DNA of 49,779 nt from CANJXF01 sp043775015 (lineage in GTDB: Bacteria; Verrucomicrobiota; Verrucomicrobiia; Limisphaerales; CANJXF01): NCBI GenBank assembly GCA_043775015.1, contig JAYVSV010000087.1, positions 1 through 49,779 on the forward strand, in the 5' to 3' direction. Below are positions 31,459 through 39,668 of this stretch, in pieces. Under the pieces are notes generated by a model. That model did not search any database and was not told where the DNA came from. It saw nothing but the letters and a program-made list of their open reading frames with translations. The translations under genes and the position numbers were made by a program. The stretch's first letter is position 1, and each line of letters starts with the position of its first letter.

Positions 31459-34400
31459 ATGGCCAGCGTTCTTGAATTTATTTTGAATGGCCGACCCGTC
31501 CGGGCCGAAGATGTCTCCCCCAACACGACGCTGCTCGAATATCTTCGCAACACCGGTGGCACTGGCACGAAGGAAGGTTGCGCGGAAGGCGATTGCGGCG
31601 CGTGTTCGGTCGCAATGCTTGATCAGAATTCCAATGGGAAGAATTGCTTTCGCGCGGTGAACAGTTGCCTGATGCCGCTCGCGCTGGTGGCAGGACGAAA
31701 TATTGTCACGGTCGAAGGCGTCGCCAATGGAGAGTTGCATGCCGTTCAAAAAGCGATGGTGCAAAATCACGGATCGCAATGCGGTTACTGCACGCCGGGA
31801 ATTGTGATGTCGCTCTTCGAAGGATTTTATCGCGACGACTTGAAGAGCGATTGGCAACTCGACGATCAGCTTTGTGGAAATCTTTGCCGCTGCACTGGCT
31901 ATCGTTCGATTCGTGACGCGGCGATTGAATCATTCCAAAAATCTCGCGACAGCACAGATCGTTTCGCTGAACAACTAAAAAAAAATCCAGCAGAACTCAG
32001 TGGAGCGGAGTATCACGCGGGCGGTGAAACGTTTTTCCGTCCCGCATCGTTGCCAGAGTTATTCAAATTACTCGCGGAAAATTCCGATGCACGGCTGATC
32101 GCGGGCGCGACGGAACTCGGTCTTGAGATTACCAAGCGCTACAAAAAGTTTTCGACGTTGATTTCGGTCGAAGCCATTCCTGAGTTGAAACAAATCAAGA
32201 GTACCGACACGGAATGGCGCATCGGCGCCGCAGTCACCTTGACGCAACTCGAAGAAGTTTTGAGTGCGGAATATCCACCCATTGCAAAAATGCTGACGGT
32301 GTTCGGTTCGCGCCAGATTCGCAATCGCGCCACGCTCGGCGGAAATCTGGTCAACGCGTCGCCCATCGGCGATTCCGCTCCGGTGTTGATGGCTTATGAT
32401 GCGAAAGTCGTTCTTTCCTCAGCAAAAGGGGAGCGCACCATTTCGTTAGAGGACTTTTTTGTCGGCTACCGCAAAACCGATCTTCGTGCTGGAGAAATTC
32501 TGCAAACAATTCTTCTGCCGCGCATCAAGCTGGCAACGGGCGTTGCGATGAAGCGCGAGTTTTTCAAAGTCTCCAAGCGGCGCGAGATGGACATCAGCAC
32601 GGTGGCAGCATGTTTCGCGATTGATCTCGACGAGAACAATCTGGTTTGCCGGGCGCGGTTGGTTTACGGCGGTGTTGCTGCGATGACAGTTCGGGCCAAA
32701 AAAACTGAAACGGCGTTGCTTGGTCAACCGTGGAACGCGGAAACGGTTTCCAAAATTTTGCCGGTTCTCGCGAAGGAATTCACGCCGATTTCGGATGTTC
32801 GAGGCAGCGCTGTTTATCGCGGCAATCTGATTACGAGTTTGTTTGAGAAATTTTACGTGGACGAATCGGAGCACGGCGTTCACGCCGTTGTACCACTCGA
32901 ACGCCGAAGCGGACTGAAGTCCGCGCTCCAAAAAACCACGCCTCACAAGAGCGGACACAAACATGTCACCGGCGACGCGATTTACGTGGATGATCAGGCT
33001 TCAAAAACCAAAACGCTCGAAGTTTGGCCCGTTTGCTCGCCACACGCTCGCGCCAGAATTTTGAAACGCGACGCTTCGATTGCCCGAACGATGCCTGGCA
33101 TTCGCGCTGTTTTGCTGGCCGAAGATATTCCCGGATTGAATGACGTTGGCCCGGTCAAACACGACGAAGTGCTGCTCGCCGACAAAGAGGTTTTCTTCCA
33201 CGGACAATTGATTGCGCTCGTTGTTGGAGAAACCTTTGACGCGTGTCGTCTGGCGGCGGAAAAAGTAATGGTTGAATACGAACCGCTTCCCGCTGTGTTG
33301 ACCATCGAAGAGGCGATCGCGCAAAACCGTTTTCACAACGAACCCAATTTCATGCGGCGCGGCGATGCACCGCAGGGATTGAGCGATGCGCCGATGAAAA
33401 TTGAAGGCGAATTCTCGTTTGGCGGTCAGGAACATTTTTATTTGGAGATGCAGGCTGCCTGGGCTGAACCGGGTGAGGACGGTTCTGTTTTGATCGTTTC
33501 CTCCACGCAACATCCTTCCGAAGTGCAAACCGCGATTGCGCATGTGCTCAATCTCCCGTGCAACAAGGTCGTGGTGCAATGTCCGAGGATGGGCGGTGGG
33601 TTCGGTGGCAAGGAAACGCAAGCCTCCACGCCCGCTGCACTCGCTGCGTTGGCGGCGACCAAGACCGGTTTGCCGGTACGCTTTCGCTATAATCGCGATC
33701 AGGACATGATGCTGACCGGCAAGCGTCATCCATTTCTGGCAAGGTTCAACGTTGGCTTCAATTCCGAGGGAATGTTGCTCGCGGCGAGAGCGGAGATTTT
33801 TTCCAACGGCGGCTGGTCAATGGATCTTTCGCAAGCGGTGACCGATCGCGCGCTTTTTCATTTTGATAATTGCTACTACATTCCGCACGTCGAACTGCAA
33901 GGGCGCGTTGCCAAAACAAATTTGGTTTCCAACACGGCCTTTCGTGGATTCGGCGGGCCTCAAGGAATGCTGATCATCGAGGAGATTATCGCCCGTGTGG
34001 CCCGCCGTCTCGGAGTTGCGCCGGAGCTTGTGCGCGAGAAAAATCTTTATCACGGCAAAGGCGAAACCAACACGACCCATTACGGCCAGGAGATTGAGGA
34101 CAATCGAATTCCACTGATTTGGAATCAGCTCAAAGACTCCGCGCAATTGGAGAAGCGACGCGCCGAAATAAAATTGTGGAACACAGAGCATCCGCATCGC
34201 AAACGCGGCATCGCGATGACTCCGGTGAAATTTGGAATTTCGTTTACCGTCACGCATCTCAATCAAGCTGGCGCGCTGGTGTTGCTTTATCAGGACGGCA
34301 CCGCGCAGGTGAATCACGGCGGAACCGAAATGGGGCAGGGGATTCACACCAACATGGCGGAGATCGCCGCGCGCGAACTCGGACTCCGGCGCGAGGATGT

Positions 34401-35244
34401 TCGCGTGATGAACACCAGCACGGACAAAGTTCCAAACACTTCTGCGACCGCCGCTTCAAGCGGAACCGACTTGAACGGTGCTGCCGTGAAAAATGCCTGC
34501 GAAATAATTCGCGCGCGCCTGGTTCCAATGGCGCAACTGCTCTACCAAGAAAAATTTAGACAGGATGCGCGTCCAGAGGCGCTTCGTTTCTCGGGAGGAA
34601 AAATATTGAATATCGAGCCATCCGACGCGTATCTCACTTTGAAAGAAGTTTTGCGCCGCGCCTACCTGGAACGCGTTAGTTTGACGGCCACCGGTTACTA
34701 TCGCACGCCCGACATTCACTGGGACCGGGTGGCCGGGAAAGGTAAACCATTTCACTACTTTGCTTATGGCGCGGCCGTGACGGAAGTCGAAGTGGATGGG
34801 TTCACCGGAATGACACAGGTGTTGCGCACCGATATTCTCCAGGACGTGGGCGATTCATTGAACGAGGCCATCAATCTCGGACAGATCGAAGGCGGTTTTG
34901 TGCAAGGCATGGGTTGGCTCACGAGCGAGGAATTGAAATGGGATGACAAAGGTAAGTTGCTCACGCATTCGCCTGACACCTATAAAATTCCCGCCATCGG
35001 CGACGCGCCAAAAATTTTCAACGTGACCTTTCTTAAGAACGCCGCACAGAAAACGGTTGTGCATGGAACGAAGGCGGTGGGCGAACCGCCGTTGATGCTC
35101 GCCATTTCCGTGCGTGAAGCGATTCGCGATGCCGTGGCCGCGTTCGGGGAAAGCAGTTCAGCAGTTCAACTGACTTCTCCCGCGACTTGCGAAGCCGTTT
35201 TCATGGCGATCAAGGAATTGAAAGCCGTCGCGGTGCTGGCCTAA
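31459..35244 (+). CDS. xdh: Xanthine dehydrogenase, single-chain [2Fe-2S]/FAD/molybdopterin enzyme
   Basis: A 1261-residue fusion of the three xanthine dehydrogenase parts, usually split as XdhA/XdhB in bacteria. Two [2Fe-2S] clusters are at the N-terminus (C41, C46, C49 in EGCAEGDCGACS; C108, C111, C143 and C145 in CGYCTPG...LCGNLCRCTG). An FAD domain spans about 185-460 (RLIAGATELGLEITKRY, RNRATLGGNLVNASPIGDSA). The molybdenum domain follows from about 490, with GGGFGGKETQAS, DRALFHFDN, NTAFRGFGGPQG and GTKAVGEPPLM. The two Glu and one Arg that distinguish xanthine dehydrogenase from aldehyde oxidase in the bovine enzyme appear present, so hypoxanthine/xanthine is the likely substrate. The linker (about residues 470-490) is encoded by a palindromic repeat. 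The start could also be ATG 31444. Confidence 0.93.
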   Translation: MASVLEFILNGRPVRAEDVSPNTTLLEYLRNTGGTGTKEGCAEGDCGACSVAMLDQNSNGKNCFRAVNSCLMPLALVAGRNIVTVEGVANGELHAVQKAMVQNHGSQCGYCTPGIVMSLFEGFYRDDLKSDWQLDDQLCGNLCRCTGYRSIRDAAIESFQKSRDSTDRFAEQLKKNPAELSGAEYHAGGETFFRPASLPELFKLLAENSDARLIAGATELGLEITKRYKKFSTLISVEAIPELKQIKSTDTEWRIGAAVTLTQLEEVLSAEYPPIAKMLTVFGSRQIRNRATLGGNLVNASPIGDSAPVLMAYDAKVVLSSAKGERTISLEDFFVGYRKTDLRAGEILQTILLPRIKLATGVAMKREFFKVSKRREMDISTVAACFAIDLDENNLVCRARLVYGGVAAMTVRAKKTETALLGQPWNAETVSKILPVLAKEFTPISDVRGSAVYRGNLITSLFEKFYVDESEHGVHAVVPLERRSGLKSALQKTTPHKSGHKHVTGDAIYVDDQASKTKTLEVWPVCSPHARARILKRDASIARTMPGIRAVLLAEDIPGLNDVGPVKHDEVLLADKEVFFHGQLIALVVGETFDACRLAAEKVMVEYEPLPAVLTIEEAIAQNRFHNEPNFMRRGDAPQGLSDAPMKIEGEFSFGGQEHFYLEMQAAWAEPGEDGSVLIVSSTQHPSEVQTAIAHVLNLPCNKVVVQCPRMGGGFGGKETQASTPAALAALAATKTGLPVRFRYNRDQDMMLTGKRHPFLARFNVGFNSEGMLLAARAEIFSNGGWSMDLSQAVTDRALFHFDNCYYIPHVELQGRVAKTNLVSNTAFRGFGGPQGMLIIEEIIARVARRLGVAPELVREKNLYHGKGETNTTHYGQEIEDNRIPLIWNQLKDSAQLEKRRAEIKLWNTEHPHRKRGIAMTPVKFGISFTVTHLNQAGALVLLYQDGTAQVNHGGTEMGQGIHTNMAEIAARELGLRREDVRVMNTSTDKVPNTSATAASSGTDLNGAAVKNACEIIRARLVPMAQLLYQEKFRQDARPEALRFSGGKILNIEPSDAYLTLKEVLRRAYLERVSLTATGYYRTPDIHWDRVAGKGKPFHYFAYGAAVTEVEVDGFTGMTQVLRTDILQDVGDSLNEAINLGQIEGGFVQGMGWLTSEELKWDDKGKLLTHSPDTYKIPAIGDAPKIFNVTFLKNAAQKTVVHGTKAVGEPPLMLAISVREAIRDAVAAFGESSSAVQLTSPATCEAVFMAIKELKAVAVLA
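32868..32929. repeat. Palindromic element inside the xanthine dehydrogenase gene
   Basis: The outer stem GGAGC (32868-32872) / GCTCC (32925-32929) encloses two perfect hairpins, CGGCGTTCACGCCG and GCGGACTGAAGTCCGC. It lies in frame between the FAD and molybdopterin domains, coding roughly SEHGVHAVVPLERRSGLKSA. This two-hairpin type of repeat is otherwise expected between genes. Confidence 0.75.
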
Positions 35245-35280
35245 AAGCCGGAGCCAAAGTTTCACCAAATTGAATCCGCC

Positions 35281-35323
35281 GCTGGGTGCGGGAAGAAGTC
35301 GGTGTCCGGTCGGCCTACCCAGC
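35281..35323. repeat. Small hairpin after the xanthine dehydrogenase gene
   Basis: GCTGGGT (35281-35287) pairs with ACCCAGC (35317-35323) with a 29-base loop. The 213-base gap between the xanthine dehydrogenase stop and the end of the convergent gene at 35458 otherwise holds only a CTAAC/GTTAG inverted pair (35397-35448). No gene is seen in it. Confidence 0.5.
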
Positions 35324-35457
35324 GACCCCTTGAACATGGAAACAAGCCGCACGAAGTTCGAACGGTTGTCCTACGCAGTCATTTTTTTTGCTTTCGCTAA
35401 CGGGTACACTCTGTCTTGGCCATGCTTTTCATTTCAGCGTGTTGTTAGGAGTTGCGG

Positions 35458-36354
35458 TCATTTCGGATTTAGCTTGTTTCGAACAGATGCAAAGTGCTCT
35501 CGGATTTGGTTCAGTGAACCGATGGCGAAGTAGGCGTCATAGGTGAACTTGAGTCCGGGCTTGAGAGCGAAGGTTGTGATCGGCGCGACATATGAGCAGT
35601 CCGACCCAGAACCGCCGAGGAATCGGTAGCATGTAGCGTCGGTGGCGACCGGGACATATGCGCCAACGCCGAAGTCTTTTGCATCAACGTAGGCCACCCA
35701 GTTCTCGCTGATTTTGATGTATTCATTGTCAGCGCCGGGACTGCGGCGCGTAAGCGCTGCACCCGTCCAAGGCGCAATGCCTGTGTAAGTAACAAGCGTT
35801 GCGAGGGACGCATCGACAAAAATGGCGGGAATCTCCTGATGGCGTGCAGAATGAGTGGTGCCGCCGCTATAGGACATCTGGAATCGGGCGTGGACGATGT
35901 TGCTCTCCAAGGTGACCCACTGCTCCATCACGCACTCGGGTAACTCTGTGCCTGCGGCCCAATGCAGTGGAACGGACTTAGAGTAAAGACTGGTTGAGTC
36001 CGCGCGGAGTTCAAGGAGCCGAGGACTCTTGCTGCGGTAATCGCCGCCCTGCACAGGGTTGTAGCGCCACGGTCTCTTGTTCCAGCTGGAGCCGTCGCTG
36101 TCGCCGTAATACGACTGCTGAACTAGCCGGCCTCTGTCGAAGTGATTGAGGAGGTTACGCGATGAACCGGCCTGCGCGAGGAAAGCGATGGCTGCGCCCG
36201 AACTACGGATGACGCCCAGCCGCAGTTTACCGTTGTCTAAGTAAACCCAATCCTCCGCTTGGGCACCGGGGGCGCTTTCGGCCTTCGATTGAGCGTGTGC
36301 GATAATGGTGAACGCTGCGAATGCGAGAATGATGGTAAAGTAAACGGGTTTCAT
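35458..36354 (-). CDS. Secreted protein of unknown function
   Basis: A 298-residue exported protein with a clear signal peptide (MKPVYFTIILAFAAFTIIAH ending AHA). The mature part is beta-rich: EDWVYLDNGKLRLGVIRSSG, AQAGSSRNLLNHFDRGRLVQ, QSYYGDSDGSSWNKRPWRYN, RHQEIPAIFVDASLATLVTY. The overall character, a beta-sandwich with Trp/Tyr/Asp/Arg-rich loops, suggests a carbohydrate-related or mutarotase-like fold, but no family is recognised with certainty. It lies in a segment separating the xanthine dehydrogenase gene from xdhC and points away from both partners' logic, so it is probably an insertion. A palindrome separates it from the next gene upstream. Confidence 0.7.
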   Translation of the reverse strand: MKPVYFTIILAFAAFTIIAHAQSKAESAPGAQAEDWVYLDNGKLRLGVIRSSGAAIAFLAQAGSSRNLLNHFDRGRLVQQSYYGDSDGSSWNKRPWRYNPVQGGDYRSKSPRLLELRADSTSLYSKSVPLHWAAGTELPECVMEQWVTLESNIVHARFQMSYSGGTTHSARHQEIPAIFVDASLATLVTYTGIAPWTGAALTRRSPGADNEYIKISENWVAYVDAKDFGVGAYVPVATDATCYRFLGGSGSDCSYVAPITTFALKPGLKFTYDAYFAIGSLNQIREHFASVRNKLNPK

Positions 36355-36377
36355 CGGATTTCACTCACAGGATGCAC

Positions 36378-36423
36378 TAGCATCGACGCTCCTTCGCTCC
36401 GCTCAGTCGGTCAATGCTAGTCT
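36378..36423. repeat. Hairpin repeat with ACTAGCAT arms
   Basis: ACTAGCAT (36378-36385) and its reverse complement ATGCTAGT (36416-36423) enclose CGACGCTCCTTCGCTCCGCT, a GC-rich, REP-like core. It lies between the two unknown minus-strand genes. Confidence 0.6.
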
Positions 36424-36449
36424 TGGAGGTTAGGTGGGTGGGTCTCATG

Positions 36450-36764
36450 TCACTGTCTCCGAAGTCTCAGGCGCAAGAAAGTAAACCACAGGACTGACCA
36501 GAACGCAGACTGAAAAGTGAACAGCCAAAATAGCTGCGACGACCAACTCAAGTGCCAGTCGTCGAATCGGTGAAGGAAGCCGAACAGCAGGAAGAAAAGC
36601 TGGTGGCCCGGAAAGTGGAGAAGCCTGCCGGGAATATCGAAGCCCGACTCCGATAACGGACTGGTAAAGACGGGCGTGGCGTAACTGCCCGTGAGCACAG
36701 CGAACAACATGACGCCGACCTCAGTGGCGATGCCGAAGAAGATTGCTTTGGTGATTGGCTTCAT
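36450..36764 (-). CDS. Small membrane protein of unknown function
   Basis: A 104-residue protein with about three hydrophobic segments (ITKAIFFGIATEVGVMLFAV, GHQLFFLLFGFLH, SQLFWLFTFQSAFWSVLWFT), rich in Phe and Trp and ending in a basic RLRLRRQ tail. It is probably an inner-membrane protein. No family is recognised. It is flanked by palindromic repeats on both sides and shares strand and neighbourhood with the unknown secreted protein downstream. The coding call rests on a plausible membrane topology and absence of any alternative gene on the other strand. Confidence 0.55.
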   Translation of the reverse strand: MKPITKAIFFGIATEVGVMLFAVLTGSYATPVFTSPLSESGFDIPGRLLHFPGHQLFFLLFGFLHRFDDWHLSWSSQLFWLFTFQSAFWSVLWFTFLRLRLRRQ

Positions 36765-37169
36765 GCACGCGAACGCCGCCTAGTCAGTCTGGTTTTTGTT
36801 GAAAGGCAAAGCGGAGTCTGTCTCCTGGGGAGAACGTGTGTTGTGTCCCGCCGTGCGGGATGTCGAGCCACAGGTTGTGGGACTCGCGCCCCAGACAACC
36901 ATGAATGATCGAAGAACAAACACCATAAACACTTTTCTACTCCGCGACCCAAAGGCTGTCGAGCCGCAAAAACATCGGCGAATCCTCTGGGGCGCATTTC
37001 TGTTTGGAGTTCCGCCTTCAGGCGGTTCCGGTGCACGCCAACCGCCCCGCAGTGGCGGGGCGGAACTCCAAACGGTGGTGCCAAGATGCGCTCATTTCTC
37101 TGCCCAACCCATTGCGGGATGATCCGCAAATCCAGGGCACCGCTGCCATGACTCTTCGGAGGTGTGGCG
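36765..37169. other. 405-base intergenic region rich in palindromes
   Basis: No convincing gene is seen between the 104-residue membrane protein and xdhC. It holds a cloverleaf-like set of hairpins at 36845-36883 (TCCCGCCGTGCGGGA and CCACAGGTTGTGG inside an outer GTCCC/GGGAC pair) and the large palindrome at 37002-37073. Confidence 0.7.
37002..37073. repeat. Palindrome with GTTTGGAGTTCCGCC ends
   Basis: The perfect 15-base terminal arms GTTTGGAGTTCCGCC (37002-37016) and GGCGGAACTCCAAAC (37059-37073) enclose two further hairpins, CCGCCTTCAGGCGG and a 9-bp CCGCCCCGC/GCGGGGCGG stem. Its two-hairpins-inside-a-stem plan matches the element in the xanthine dehydrogenase gene, but the sequences differ. 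Confidence 0.85.
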
Positions 37170-38129
37170 TTACGGGATATGATTCTGGCAAATTAACTCC
37201 GCGCGCTTCTCGATCAATTGAGCAAGAATGCTGACGGCAATCTCCGGCACACTTTGCGATTTTATTTTGAGGCCGACGGGGCACGACAGGCGGCTGAGTT
37301 GTTCAGGCGTTGCGATTTTCTCCGCGAGAAAGTGATCGAGAATGATGCGCGCCTTCCGGGCGCTGCCGATCATGCCGAGGAAACAAAAGTTTTTTTCGAT
37401 CCACTCTTTCAAGACCAGCGCATCATGACGATGGCCGCGCGTGACGATCAATCCGAAGGTCGGCGTCTCGGGAAACGGCGTGGACAAAAGTTCCGTCCAA
37501 TCGTTCGCAAAAATCCGAACGGCCTCTGGGAAAAATTGCCGGTTCGCGAGCGCCGGTCGGTCGTCGAAAACAGAAACGGCGAAATCGAGTTGCAGCGCGA
37601 GCGGAGCGACGGCTTGGGAAATGTGCCCTGCGCCCGCGATCCAGAGCGAGCACGGTGGAGTAATGATTTCGTGATAAAGCCAGCGAGCTGGTTTTGAATC
37701 GTTGAATTGCTCAATCGCCTCGTCGAAAAGCGCGATGGAAAAATTCTCTTTGACGCCCCAATGGAAAGTTGTTTTGCGCGCCGCCAATTTTCTCCAGAAA
37801 TTTTCTCCGGCATCTTGAGCATTGGGCAGAATCACTCCAAAAACTTTTCCGCCGCAGATCAATCCATCGTCCCAGCCGAAATCGTGATCGAGCAACAAAT
37901 CGAATGTGGAAGACGCACCGGTTTGGAGAGAGTGAATGGCGCGTTGTTGAATTTCCGCTTCGAGACAGCCGCCGCCGAGGGTTCCTTTGATTCTGCCGTC
38001 CGGATAAAACAACGCTTTGGCTCCCAGCTTTTGCGGACTCGAACCTTTGACGGCGGTGATGATTCCCAGTGAAACGTTTTCATTTTGGCGGGCGGCTTCG
38101 GCCACCGCTTCAAATACAAGATGACTCAT
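37170..38129 (-). CDS. xdhC: XdhC-type molybdenum cofactor insertion/maturation protein
   Basis: A 319-residue XdhC/CoxI family protein that binds molybdenum cofactor and promotes its sulfuration and insertion into xanthine dehydrogenase. The N-terminal XdhC domain shows GIITAVKGSSPQKLGAKALF, GRIKGTLGGGCLEAEIQQRA and CGGKVFGVILP. A Rossmann-like C-terminal domain shows LWIAGAGHISQAVAPLALQL, VSVFDDRPALANRQFFPEA, LIVTRGHRHDALVLKEWIEK and FLGMIGSARKARIILDHF. It is on the opposite strand from the xanthine dehydrogenase gene and convergent with it, about 1.9 kb away, with two unrelated genes in between. Its role for that enzyme is strongly suggested by family and proximity. Confidence 0.93.
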   Translation of the reverse strand: MSHLVFEAVAEAARQNENVSLGIITAVKGSSPQKLGAKALFYPDGRIKGTLGGGCLEAEIQQRAIHSLQTGASSTFDLLLDHDFGWDDGLICGGKVFGVILPNAQDAGENFWRKLAARKTTFHWGVKENFSIALFDEAIEQFNDSKPARWLYHEIITPPCSLWIAGAGHISQAVAPLALQLDFAVSVFDDRPALANRQFFPEAVRIFANDWTELLSTPFPETPTFGLIVTRGHRHDALVLKEWIEKNFCFLGMIGSARKARIILDHFLAEKIATPEQLSRLSCPVGLKIKSQSVPEIAVSILAQLIEKRAELICQNHIP

Positions 38130-38171
38130 GGATGTCTCGGAATGAGCAAAAACAAAATGACGGTGAACAGG

Positions 38172-38618
38172 CTATTGCTTGTTCAACGTTTCCAACTTCT
38201 TCACGGCTTGGCTGTTTCCGTTGGTGGCCGATGCATTGAGCCATTTTTTGGCGAGATCTAAATCCTTCTCCACGCCATCGCCGGATAAATATCTCATGCC
38301 TAAATCATATTGCGCCGTGGGTGCGCCCTCCTCCGCTTTCTTTTTTTGGAACTCAATCGTCTTGCGAAGAATCTCATCTTTTTGCTCCTTGGTTTTTTCG
38401 GGGACGGCATTGGTTAGAATGGCCGCAGGCGCAACAGTCGGGGCAACCGCAGCGGGTCTCGGCGGCGGCGCGGGAGCCGGAGCAGAGGGCGCGTTCGGGG
38501 TGCGCAAGGTGTTATCTGGATTGACGATTCGTTGGGTCAACTTGCGAGCTTGCGCGTGGGCGTTGCCGTGTATCGAAAAAACCGCGATGAGAACAAACAG
38601 CGTGATGATCGTTTTCAT
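38172..38618 (-). CDS. Secreted Sel1-repeat protein
   Basis: A 148-residue exported protein. The signal peptide MKTIITLFVLIAVFSIHGNA is followed by AHAQ, a Pro/Ala-rich spacer (APAPPPRPAAVAPTVAPA, about residues 46-66), a charged helix (KEQKDEILRKTIEFQKKKAE), and a single Sel1-like repeat at the C-terminus (AQYDLGMRYLSGDGVEKDLD then LAKKWLNASATNGNSQAVKK). Sel1 repeats bind proteins or peptides. It lies 42 bases upstream of xdhC on the same strand, but a functional link to it is not obvious. Confidence 0.82.
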   Translation of the reverse strand: MKTIITLFVLIAVFSIHGNAHAQARKLTQRIVNPDNTLRTPNAPSAPAPAPPPRPAAVAPTVAPAAILTNAVPEKTKEQKDEILRKTIEFQKKKAEEGAPTAQYDLGMRYLSGDGVEKDLDLAKKWLNASATNGNSQAVKKLETLNKQ

Positions 38619-38744
38619 AGTGAGTGACTCAACCTTAACTGGAATCGCCGCGATGTCTAATCGAACTTAGCCGTGCTTTTCTAGCTTGAGCTATCCGGGT
38701 CGCAATCGCATGATCAGCTGATAAGCAAACGAGAGTCATCTAGT

Positions 38745-39668
38745 GTGAAAAATAAGGCGTCATCTTTTAACAAACAACTCTCGCCGGGTCAGCGTTTTCG
38801 CAACGCTCTTCGTCGCGAAAAACCGCTGCAACTCGCCGGCTCGATCAATGCCTATTCTGCGTTGCTGGCGGAGAAGGCCGGGTTTCGCGCCATTTATCTT
38901 TCGGGCGCAGGAGTGGCGAACGCCTCTTACGGATTTCCGGATCTCGGGGTGACCACGCTCGAAAATGTGCTCGAAGATGTGAGCCGGATTACTGCGGTTA
39001 CGACGTTGCCTTTATTAGTCGATGCTGACACCGCCTGGGGAAATCCAAAACGGACCGTTCGCGAAATGATCAAAGTCGGTGCTGCTGGAATTCACATTGA
39101 AGATCAGGTTGAAGCCAAGCGCTGCGGACATCGGCCCAACAAACAATTGGTCACACAAAATGAAATGGTGGGGCGAATCAAATCGGCGGTTGCCGGCAAA
39201 ACAGATCCAGCGTTTGTCATCATGGCGCGAACCGATGCTGTCGCAGGCGAGGGGATCGACGCAGGGATTCGGCGTGCATGCGCTTATCGGCATGCCGGAG
39301 CGGATATGATTTTCGCCGAGGCGTTAACGGGTCTCGATCAGTACAAACAGTTCGCTGAGGCGGTGAAAATTCCGGTGCTCGCGAACATCACGGAGTTTGG
39401 CAAGACGCCGCTTTACACCACCAGCGAATTGGCTGCCGCGAAAGTGACGCTGGCGCTTTACCCGTTGTCGGCATTTCGTGCGATGAGCGCGGCGGCGCTG
39501 AAAGTTTATCAAACGATTCGCGAACAAGGCACGCAAAAGGAAGTGTTACCACTGATGCAAACCCGCGCAGAACTGTATGAGGTGTTGAATTACGAAGCGT
39601 GCGAAAAGAAGTTCGATGCGGAATTTAAAAAAACGTCGAGCGGGCGCGCACATCAAAGAGGAAAATAG
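38745..39668 (+). CDS. prpB: 2-methylisocitrate lyase
   Basis: A 307-residue member of the isocitrate lyase/PEP mutase superfamily, which cleaves 2-methylisocitrate to pyruvate and succinate in the methylcitrate cycle. The catalytic loop with Cys is KRCGHRPNKQL, as in enterobacterial PrpB. The metal-binding segment LPLLVDADTAWG, the ISGAGVANASYG-like SGAGVANASYGFPDLGVTT and FVIMARTDAVAGEG also match. It uses a GTG start at 38745. Its TAG stop is immediately followed by the prpC ATG, so it heads a four-gene run. Confidence 0.94.
   Translation: MKNKASSFNKQLSPGQRFRNALRREKPLQLAGSINAYSALLAEKAGFRAIYLSGAGVANASYGFPDLGVTTLENVLEDVSRITAVTTLPLLVDADTAWGNPKRTVREMIKVGAAGIHIEDQVEAKRCGHRPNKQLVTQNEMVGRIKSAVAGKTDPAFVIMARTDAVAGEGIDAGIRRACAYRHAGADMIFAEALTGLDQYKQFAEAVKIPVLANITEFGKTPLYTTSELAAAKVTLALYPLSAFRAMSAAALKVYQTIREQGTQKEVLPLMQTRAELYEVLNYEACEKKFDAEFKKTSSGRAHQRGK

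Noticed and set aside
35395..35450. A CGCTAAC...GTTAGGA inverted pair with ACACTCTG/CAGCGTGT inner boxes, reminiscent of an integron attC site
   Set aside because: The boxes deviate from the attC consensus in either orientation, the spacers (4 and 1 bases) are too short and unequal, no integrase is present, and the neighbouring palindrome at 36378 has no matching end boxes. A search with an attC covariance model would decide it.
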